Assembly (NCBI GenBank): GCA_002722955.1
Contig: PBMZ01000019.1
Coordinates: forward strand, 1-48,490
From: Planctomycetaceae bacterium
GTDB lineage: Bacteria; Planctomycetota; Planctomycetia; Planctomycetales; Planctomycetaceae
Reading direction: 5' to 3'
Length of the DNA: 48,490 bases
The notes beneath the pieces were generated by a model that was given only the letters and a program-made list of their open reading frames with translations, had not been told where the DNA came from and made no database searches. The translations under genes were made by a program, and so were the position numbers. Shown piece after piece: positions 42,316 to 48,490 of the stretch (positions are counted from its first letter, which is position 1; every line of letters starts with the position of its first letter).

Positions 42316-44031
42316 ATGTCTCGTCAACTTACCATCGCTGGATGCGTGTTGCTCGTCTTGTATTTGGCGATGACAGCGATTTCGTTTCTATTCACTCCAC
42401 AATTCACGGGACTTGCGCGTCCGACTTGGGGCTTCTTTGGAATCGCCATCGCGGCGTTTGTCGTCTCGTTGTTTGCGCTTAAGGCAGTCATTCGATGTCC
42501 GGACGACCGCCGACTTTTGATGGGGGTGCTCGGTTTTGCTGTTGTGTTCCGTCTCGTGCTGTTGATGTCACACCCGATTCAAGAGGTCGACTATTACCGG
42601 TACCTATGGGATGGCAAAGTTGTCAGCAAAGGCATCAATCCGTACCAATTCAGTCCACAGAATGTCCGAAACACGCATGCTGCTACTGCACCGAACACGG
42701 ACCTGCGTCACTTGGCAACGCTCGCAATCACTTCAAGCGAGTGGCAACAGATCCTGAAGAGAGTCCACTTTGGTGAGTTGACCACGGTCTATCCGCCCGT
42801 CAGCCAAGCCGTGTTTGGATTGGCGACAATCTTAACACCTGAGAACGCTCGACTAGGAACTCGAATCACCATCATGAAGGCGGTGTTTGTCGCATTCGAT
42901 CTAGCGACATGTATCCTCCTGATGAAGCTGCTTTCTTGTGTCGGTGTCCATCGCGGGTTTGTTGTTGCTTACGCGTGGAATCCACTTGTTCTTAAAGAGA
43001 TTGCCAACAGCGGGCACTTGGATTCGATTGCGATCTGTTTTTGTGTCGCCAGCATTTGGTTTATCGTGAGAGCCACGCAGTCGGCACGAGAACTTCACCC
43101 CACCGAACCCCGAACGACTCAGTTGGCGCTGGCTGCTGGATTTGCACTGGCGTTTGCTGCCGGAGCGAAACTCTTCCCGATTGTCCTCGCGCCGTTGTGT
43201 GGTTGGTTTCTTTATCGCCAGACGTCAACAAAAGCGACGTTCACGTTCGTAAGGACGTTGTTGATTGGCAGTGCGTTTTTGTTTACACCGTGGGTGTTGG
43301 CCCCATCGCCACCGGAACCGGCTGTGACTTATGACGACAACGGTGATGTCTTCGATTCGGAAACAGTTCTGGCAACGGAACCTTCGAAGGGTATCAGCGA
43401 ATTCTTGAGTCGTTGGAAGATCAATGATTTTCTATTTTTGATTGTTTACGAAAACCTTAATGTTCCGATGGTAGGTGCGCCAATTGAAGCTTGGTTTGTT
43501 GTGACGTCCCACGATACGCGCTGGTCAATGGGTGTTTGGCTCAGTGGAATTACTGGACTGCCTTTGGATTTGAATACCTTCATGGTCGCGCGGGCGGTGA
43601 CCGGGTTTCTGTTCATTGCAGTTGTTGCTATTGTCTTGCATGATAAGTCGGGAAGCCCGCACGAATTCTTGGAGGGCGTTTTTCTGACGTTGGCTTGGTT
43701 TTGGCTAACGCTGCCGACACAGAATCCGTGGTATTGGCTATGGGCCTTGCCGTTCATTCCGTTTGCCAAGAGCCGCGTTTGGTATGCGATGAGCGGGTTG
43801 GTGTTTATTTACTACCTGCGGTTTTGGTGCAAGGATTACTGGCCGATCCTTCCCGTCTTCGGCACAAATTATAGCGGGGCGCACTTCTTCGACTTTGTCA
43901 TCGTGTGGATCGAGTACGCTCCTTGGCTCCTTGCACTCGCGCTCAGTCGTTATGGCGGCGTGCTTCGGTCGCTCTACTCGTCCAGCCAGTCTGCGGAAAA
44001 CGAAAACGACTCATCGATCTCGGCCAACTGA
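42316..44031 (+). CDS. GT-C type multipass glycosyltransferase (polyprenol-phosphate-sugar dependent, mannosyltransferase-like)
   Basis: 571 residues with about 10-12 predicted membrane helices. The first large loop after helix 3 contains HPIQEVDYYRYLWDGKVVSK followed by GINPYQFSP, the acidic catalytic loop typical of GT-C/GT87-like transferases that use lipid-linked sugars. Next comes LTTVYPPVSQAVFGL, then repeated hydrophobic segments (for example FVVAYAWNPLVLKEIANSGH and AAGFALAFAAGAKLFPIVLA) and a C-terminal PTQNPWYWLWALPFIPFAKS. Such enzymes glycosylate lipids or polymers on the outer face of the inner membrane. Acceptor and sugar are unknown. The last 58 bases overlap the 3' end of the convergent RTX gene. 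Confidence 0.85.
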   Translation: MSRQLTIAGCVLLVLYLAMTAISFLFTPQFTGLARPTWGFFGIAIAAFVVSLFALKAVIRCPDDRRLLMGVLGFAVVFRLVLLMSHPIQEVDYYRYLWDGKVVSKGINPYQFSPQNVRNTHAATAPNTDLRHLATLAITSSEWQQILKRVHFGELTTVYPPVSQAVFGLATILTPENARLGTRITIMKAVFVAFDLATCILLMKLLSCVGVHRGFVVAYAWNPLVLKEIANSGHLDSIAICFCVASIWFIVRATQSARELHPTEPRTTQLALAAGFALAFAAGAKLFPIVLAPLCGWFLYRQTSTKATFTFVRTLLIGSAFLFTPWVLAPSPPEPAVTYDDNGDVFDSETVLATEPSKGISEFLSRWKINDFLFLIVYENLNVPMVGAPIEAWFVVTSHDTRWSMGVWLSGITGLPLDLNTFMVARAVTGFLFIAVVAIVLHDKSGSPHEFLEGVFLTLAWFWLTLPTQNPWYWLWALPFIPFAKSRVWYAMSGLVFIYYLRFWCKDYWPILPVFGTNYSGAHFFDFVIVWIEYAPWLLALALSRYGGVLRSLYSSSQSAENENDSSISAN

Positions 44032-47000
44032 TCCAGGATCGTGTCGTTTCCGTCATTACCAGCGACAGTATCGCTTCCACCTTGAGCATCGATGGTGTCG
44101 TCATCATCGCCGCCGAGAGCGATGTCGTCACCGCCGCCTCCCAACAGCGTGTCATCCTCGGCACCGCCAATCAACGTGTCGTTGCCCGAGTTGCCAATCA
44201 ACCGGTCTTTACCCGTGCCGCCCGATATCCCATCGTCTCCCACATCTCCCATCAAGGTGTCGTTGCCAAGCTGTCCTTTCAGCGTGTCGTCACCCTCGTC
44301 GCCATCGATTAAGTCTTGACCATTGTCGCCTTCGAGGCTGTCGTTACCCGGGCCACCTTCAATCGTGTCACGTCCACTCGCCCCACGGATTGTGTCGTCG
44401 TTCTCGCCGCCGCTGAGGAAGTCGTTGCCGCTGCCACCGATGATCTCGTCGTTCCCTCCGCCTCCCGACATCGTTGCGCTGCCTGAGAATCCCGTCGCGT
44501 TCAGGGTGTTGTCAGCGCTGCTTCCGGACAAGCGAGCCGCTTCGATTTTTTCGAGCGTGTCGTTGCCGTCGCCTATCAAACTGAGATCGGTTACTGAAAA
44601 GTTGCCGGTGCGAGACGACGTGACGACATCAACGCCTCCATTTCCATTGATGAAATCATCATCACGGCCACCGTCAAGTTCGTCGTCGCCCGTTCCGCCT
44701 TGCAGTGTGTCGTTGTTGCTGCCGCCGAAGAGTTGGTCGTCACCACCCCGACCGTTTAATAAGTCGCGGCCTGCGCCGCCGTCTATGGTGTCGCTTGCGT
44801 TTGTACCGCGAAGAGTGTCATTTCCGCCGCGACCAATCAATGTGACAGGCTGAGAGAAGCCAGTAGCGTCTAAGACGTTGGATGACGGGCCTCCCACAAG
44901 CCGGCCACGTTCGATGTTGCTCAGCGTATCATTGCCACGTCCGCTCAGTTGGGCATCCGTCAAAGTCAGGTTACCGTCGAGTTCTTCGGAAACTTCGTCC
45001 GTCCCCGACTGGCCGTTGATGACATCGAGACCATCAGAACCTCGCAACACATCATCGTCCGGTCCGCCAAGCAACTCATCATTGCCAGCTTCTCCGTCCA
45101 AGTCATCGTTGCCGCCATTGCCTTCAAGGCGGTCGTTGCCATCGCCTCCCTTGATCGTGTCGTTCAGGCCACCGCCCGAAAGTATATCGGCACCGCCTTG
45201 ACCGAATAACAGAACTGGTATCGTCGACTGACTGGCGTCGATCACGTTGGCACTTGCACCACCTGTCAGCTGTCCCAATTCGATATTGGAGAAACTATCG
45301 ACACCGAGCGCCGCGAGTTGCCCGTTGGTCAATGTCATGTCGATGTCCGCTGATTCGGTCAGCACATCCGTTCCGAATTGACCGTTGAGTACATCGTTGC
45401 CAAACCCACCGATCAAGATGTCATCGCCGCTGCCACCAAAGAGCAGATCCGCACCAAGCCCGCCTGACAGAATGTCATCACCAGTATTCCCAACAATCCG
45501 ATCGGCTCCAGTTCCACCTTCGATCGAATCGCTGCGAGCGCCGCCACGAAGAGTGTCGTTGCCGCCATTGCCAAACAATGTCACCGAGCCGTCGAAGTCG
45601 GATGCGTCGATGACATTGTTTTGATCGCCACCGGTAAGCCGCGCAAATGCGATATTCGAAAGGCGATCTGTGCCCTTTCCGGCCAGACGGATGGAACGAA
45701 GCACAAGCGTTCCATCATGTTCCTCGACAAGAACATCGTCGCCATCGTTGCCGTTCAGGATGTCGTCGCCATCACTGCCGGTCAGCTCGTCGTCGCCGTC
45801 CTTGCCCACCAAGCGATCGTCGCCATCGCCGCCGTTCAGTTGATCATCGCCAAGACCGCCGTCGAGCTTGTCGTTTCCATCACCACCGATCAGCGTGTCG
45901 TTGTTCGCACCACCGCGAAGCGTTGACGGGCCGCTGAAACCGAGCGTGCTGAGAATGTTGGGACTCGGGCCGCCCGTGAGTCTTGCTCTTTCGAAACCGC
46001 CGACTTGATCGTTACCAAGTCCAGTCAAACTGTTGTCGGTTAGCGTTAGGTTGCCGTCGAATCGTTCGTCCAAACGATCGTTGCCGAGGTCGCCGTTTAA
46101 CAAATCATTGCCTAGCCCGCCTGTTAACGTGTCATTTCCAAGAGCTCCTTGGACCACATCATTGTTGCTTCCGCCAACTAAGCGATCATTTCCGCTGCCA
46201 CCGTCAAGCGTCACGGATCTCGTCGCGGCGGTCGCATCTATGACGTCATTGCCTTCGTCACCATGAGCAACAACAGTTCCTGTGAACGCCGCATCGACTT
46301 GAATCAAGTCGTTACCACCACCGCCGTTCACTGCGGTAGCGACAGCGGTAATTCCCGAGTCACTGCTTTGCAACGTGATTTGATCGGCACTCGATCCACC
46401 TTGGATAATCAATTGACTGGTTGGCAGCATGAACGACGTTGGCTGTTCGCCATCGATGGTGAATTGCATCAAGTTATTCGCGGATTGCCCGTCATCGCTG
46501 ATGACAATCGTGTGTCCGTTGCCATCATTGGGGACATCAATGGTAAAGACCGAGTTGTTGATGACCTCCCATCCAATATCATCGAGGGCTGCGAAATCCA
46601 GTGGCGTGAAGAGTTTGCGAGTTCCTATCGTCAGCGATGGATCCAACGAGACCTCCATTGCTGACATCCCCGACCCATTCAACGCGTCGGTCGTATTTTC
46701 TGCAAAGTGGGACAAGTCACCCGCCAATTGTGGATTTCCGGCACCATCGAACTCGTCCACGGTTGCTGCGCCGGTGAATTGCGAATTGGCGATCATCGCG
46801 TTCCATGATGATGACGTGCCGATCCCCAACACGTGTCCCAGCTCGTGTACGGCGACGGATATGAAGTCCGTCTGTCCCGTTGTGAGCGTGTCTGTTGTCA
46901 GACCAAAGTGCCAATTTCGGTTCAGATCGAGCGATAGTTGCCCGCCCCATGGACCAAAGTCTGTTGGCGGCGTGGCTAACTCGCCCAACTGCCCCCGAAC

Positions 47001-47447
47001 ATTGACTCGATCGAGCCACGCTTGCGTACCGCTTGCACTGAAGCCGCCAGGTCCCGCTGTTGCGATCGCCGACGAAAGATTGCGAGCCCCTGCAAACACA
47101 TAGATCGTATCCGCAGGGACGTTGAGATTGATTTCCTTGTCGGAAAGCCCCGTCGACGGATTCGAGAATCGAGCCTCCCAGTTGTTGCTTCCGCCGGGAT
47201 TGATCGATAGCAGCGAATCGTTCAAGCGGCTGGCCAACATGTTGCCAGCAAAGTCGAGCGCTTCGCGGCGTTCTTGTTGATCAAAGAAGCCGTTGGAATC
47301 GCGTGAGTAGTCGAAGAAGAAGTTGACTGTCAGATAGATACGCTGCTCGAGTGTCTCGAGCTCACCCGAAAACGCGGGCTTTGGGCGCCGATTAGCGCGC
47401 AAAGCATCCATGAAATACAACCACTGGTTGCGCAGCCGAAGCGGCAT
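43974..47447 (-). CDS. Giant secreted RTX protein with N-terminal metalloprotease-like domain
   Basis: About 1157 residues. The N-terminus carries LETLEQRIYLT (31-41), the planctomycete LExR-type export-associated motif. A protease-like domain (about 40-300) has VAVHELGHVLGIGTSSSW with the zinc motif HELGH at 201-205, H247 in LSHFAENT, SAMEVSLDPS resembling a Met-turn, and the closing FTPLDFAALDDIGWEV. RTX calcium-binding repeats then run from about 385 to the C-terminus in several blocks separated by conserved spacers of the LTDxxLxGxGxDxLSNIExxxLxGG type. The tail EIDESFSFSADWLDE resembles that of the giant protein at 255-4640. The frame is open from GTG 47498; ATG 47447 has GAGGAAG 8 bases upstream. 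Probably a calcium-dependent surface or extracellular protease (inference). The plus-strand frames across it are shadows. Confidence 0.9.
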   Translation of the reverse strand: MPLRLRNQWLYFMDALRANRRPKPAFSGELETLEQRIYLTVNFFFDYSRDSNGFFDQQERREALDFAGNMLASRLNDSLLSINPGGSNNWEARFSNPSTGLSDKEINLNVPADTIYVFAGARNLSSAIATAGPGGFSASGTQAWLDRVNVRGQLGELATPPTDFGPWGGQLSLDLNRNWHFGLTTDTLTTGQTDFISVAVHELGHVLGIGTSSSWNAMIANSQFTGAATVDEFDGAGNPQLAGDLSHFAENTTDALNGSGMSAMEVSLDPSLTIGTRKLFTPLDFAALDDIGWEVINNSVFTIDVPNDGNGHTIVISDDGQSANNLMQFTIDGEQPTSFMLPTSQLIIQGGSSADQITLQSSDSGITAVATAVNGGGGNDLIQVDAAFTGTVVAHGDEGNDVIDATAATRSVTLDGGSGNDRLVGGSNNDVVQGALGNDTLTGGLGNDLLNGDLGNDRLDERFDGNLTLTDNSLTGLGNDQVGGFERARLTGGPSPNILSTLGFSGPSTLRGGANNDTLIGGDGNDKLDGGLGDDQLNGGDGDDRLVGKDGDDELTGSDGDDILNGNDGDDVLVEEHDGTLVLRSIRLAGKGTDRLSNIAFARLTGGDQNNVIDASDFDGSVTLFGNGGNDTLRGGARSDSIEGGTGADRIVGNTGDDILSGGLGADLLFGGSGDDILIGGFGNDVLNGQFGTDVLTESADIDMTLTNGQLAALGVDSFSNIELGQLTGGASANVIDASQSTIPVLLFGQGGADILSGGGLNDTIKGGDGNDRLEGNGGNDDLDGEAGNDELLGGPDDDVLRGSDGLDVINGQSGTDEVSEELDGNLTLTDAQLSGRGNDTLSNIERGRLVGGPSSNVLDATGFSQPVTLIGRGGNDTLRGTNASDTIDGGAGRDLLNGRGGDDQLFGGSNNDTLQGGTGDDELDGGRDDDFINGNGGVDVVTSSRTGNFSVTDLSLIGDGNDTLEKIEAARLSGSSADNTLNATGFSGSATMSGGGGNDEIIGGSGNDFLSGGENDDTIRGASGRDTIEGGPGNDSLEGDNGQDLIDGDEGDDTLKGQLGNDTLMGDVGDDGISGGTGKDRLIGNSGNDTLIGGAEDDTLLGGGGDDIALGGDDDDTIDAQGGSDTVAGNDGNDTILDQLAEIDESFSFSADWLDE

Positions 47448-47607
47448 TGCACAGTCTTCCTCGCCCTGAAAGAGCTGTCCATTGTGTCCAATCACCACAG
47501 AGCACGCTCAGAAAACGCGCGCACTCTAATCGCCTGTGAAGGTCTATCGGCTTTTCCGGTAATACGACATGCATCGATTTCGCGGGTATTATTGCTGGGA
47601 TCGGTTT

Positions 47608-47638
47608 TGACAGGACGGATTGGCAATCCGTCCTGTCA
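47608..47638. repeat. Perfect 14-bp palindrome (REP-like hairpin)
   Basis: TGACAGGACGGATT (47608-47621) and AATCCGTCCTGTCA (47625-47638) form a perfect stem with a 3-base loop. It lies between two minus-strand genes and has a T-rich stretch only on the left (CGGTTTTGA). It could terminate transcription on the minus strand or be a REP-like repeat. Confidence 0.65.
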
Positions 47639-47647
47639 TTTCCCGAA

Positions 47648-47685
47648 CAAAAACAGCCCAAAGCCGTTGGACGACTCTGGGCTGT
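47648..47685 (-). terminator. Terminator of the gene ending at 47723
   Basis: An 8-bp stem ACAGCCCA/TGGGCTGT (47653-47685) with a 17-base loop is followed on the minus strand by TTTTTG. It lies 38 bases beyond the stop codon of the minus-strand gene at the right edge. Confidence 0.75.
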
Positions 47686-47722
47686 TAACAAGTTCGAAGT
47701 AAGCTTAGAGAAGCATGAAGAA

Positions 47723-48490
47723 CTATTCGCTCTTCTCGGCTTCTTCGGTCTTTTCTTCAGGCTTCGCTTCTTCCTTGGGAGTCTCTTCGCCTTCGGACTT
47801 CTCGATGCCGATCACTTCCTTTTCCTTCTCGCGCCGCATGGTCGGATCAGCCTCTTGAAGTTGCAAGCGTTTGGCTCGCATCAGGACTCGGCGTTCGATC
47901 TTTTCCTCTGCAGACAAGCCTACGCCGCCCTTGAGCCGCTCAATTCGCTCGTTCAGCATCGTGAGCGTTTCTAAGACCGTTCCGGCACTCTCTTGCATGT
48001 CGTTTTGCAACTCTTTCTCCAGCGCCGATTCGATTTGCTGAAGCGTTGCGTCCGAAAGGTCTTCGTCATCGGCTAATGCCGTGAAGCCTTCTTGGAGGGT
48101 TTGACGGTTGTCTTGCAAGATACGTCGGAACTGATCGGCCGTCATGACCTCGACCTGACCGAGAACGTCCTCGGTCTGCTCGATGACGTAGTCTTCCAAC
48201 TCCGTTCGAACCTTTGGCATGGCACTAACGGCTTGATCACTGAGTTGCGCTGCCCACTCGGGAGCGGACGTGATGATTTGTTCTTGGACCGAGCGGCGAA
48301 CTTCTGGCAATTGATCTTCCGCCATGCTGATCGCGGCCGATGTCAACAATTCATTGTCGAGCAGTTCGTTGGCTTTGTTGTAGCCGTAATAGAAATAGCC
48401 GGCGACCGCGGCCAACGCGACGACACCGACCACAAGCGTGATCAGGTTTGACGTGCGAATCTTTCCTTGAATTTGATGAATTCGATTTTG
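47723..48490 (-). CDS. Membrane-anchored helical coiled-coil protein (5' end outside window)
   Basis: The frame is open to the right edge of the window, so the start is probably missing; a GTG at 48433 is the first internal candidate but would cut into the hydrophobic segment. In the visible 255 codons, QNRIHQIQGKIRTSNLITL precedes one transmembrane helix (about VVGVVALAAVAGYFYYGYNK). A long helical, acidic region follows with AEDQLPEVRRSVQEQIITSA and QNRTxL-like stretches, ending in a Glu/Lys-rich tail (EEAKPEEKTEEAEKSE). No family is recognised. The topology suggests a short cytoplasmic N-terminus and a large periplasmic coiled-coil part. Confidence 0.75.
   Translation of the reverse strand, partial: QNRIHQIQGKIRTSNLITLVVGVVALAAVAGYFYYGYNKANELLDNELLTSAAISMAEDQLPEVRRSVQEQIITSAPEWAAQLSDQAVSAMPKVRTELEDYVIEQTEDVLGQVEVMTADQFRRILQDNRQTLQEGFTALADDEDLSDATLQQIESALEKELQNDMQESAGTVLETLTMLNERIERLKGGVGLSAEEKIERRVLMRAKRLQLQEADPTMRREKEKEVIGIEKSEGEETPKEEAKPEEKTEEAEKSE

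Noticed and set aside
44092-46664. Plus-strand ORFs inside the second RTX gene, such as 44323-44853 and 46263-46664
   Set aside because: Same kind of repeat shadows opposite an intact, domain-bearing frame.

Overview
The window looks like a chromosomal segment of a planctomycete, probably a Rhodopirellula/Blastopirellula-like member of the Pirellulales. This rests on gene content alone. Diagnostic items are a PSCyt1/DUF1549/DUF1553 cytochrome c-like protein (5137-7839) with a nearby DUF1501 protein (8572-9990), a TIGR03067-type domain protein (14081-14914), two giant surface proteins whose N-termini carry the LExRxxLx-type motif common in planctomycete exported proteins, and a planctomycete-style TPR/ExbB/ExbD/toroid-domain gene cluster. 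No phage, CRISPR array or rRNA operon is visible.

Layout. 1-166: C-terminal end of an ISL3-like transposase, cut by the window edge. 255-4640 (-): giant RTX/Calx-beta/FG-GAP protein. 4905-5082: inverted-repeat element. 5137-9990 (+): cytochrome c-like protein, a nested palindromic element, a small membrane protein and a DUF1501 protein. 10353-10649: small coiled-coil protein. 10690-11961 (-): membrane-anchored parvulin-type peptidyl-prolyl isomerase. 12523-14018 (+): moaC overlapping a polyprenyl diphosphate synthase. 14081-23281 (-): TIGR03067-like protein, then (in transcription order from the right) a 1063-aa TPR protein, ExbB, ExbD and a 1158-aa protein with an N-terminal membrane anchor, a very long low-complexity linker and a C-terminal alpha/alpha-toroid domain. 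23832-26454 (+): a damaged region with a planctomycete hypothetical gene spliced onto the tail of a Ser/Thr kinase-FHA gene, then an Mrr-like endonuclease gene interrupted by one in-frame TAG. 26464-27567 (-): nucleotidyltransferase-HD protein. 27787-28425 (+): zinc-ribbon membrane protein. 28643-32912 (+): tightly overlapping trio of HpcH/HpaI aldolase, PQQ-propeller/LRR protein and SelA/DgaE-like PLP enzyme. 32984-34479 (-): degenerate LuxR-type HTH protein and DUF6282-like exported hydrolase. 35100-37327 (+): degenerate RsbW-like protein, a lipoprotein with a YHS-like tail, and rsmE. 37332-40847 (-): 1171-aa multipass membrane protein of unknown function. 41012-41086 (-): tRNA-His(GTG). 41330-44031 (+): nitrilase-superfamily hydrolase and a GT-C type glycosyltransferase. 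43974-47447 (-): RTX metalloprotease-like giant protein whose 3' end overlaps the glycosyltransferase gene. 47723-48490 (-): membrane-anchored coiled-coil protein, 5' end outside the window.

How the genes work together. The clearest candidate system is the 14967-23281 operon. A TolQ/ExbB-ExbD proton channel is encoded between a giant TPR protein and a protein built like an oversized TonB: inner-membrane anchor, long extended linker, folded C-terminal domain. I infer a proton-motive-force-driven trans-envelope machine whose output domain is an alpha/alpha toroid. A second candidate is the aldolase/PLP-enzyme operon, which resembles the DgaE/DgaF logic for amino-sugar acid breakdown but uses a class II aldolase. 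The intergenic regions are rich in unrelated imperfect palindromes, several large enough to be miniature mobile elements. The 24-26 kb stretch shows clear gene decay.
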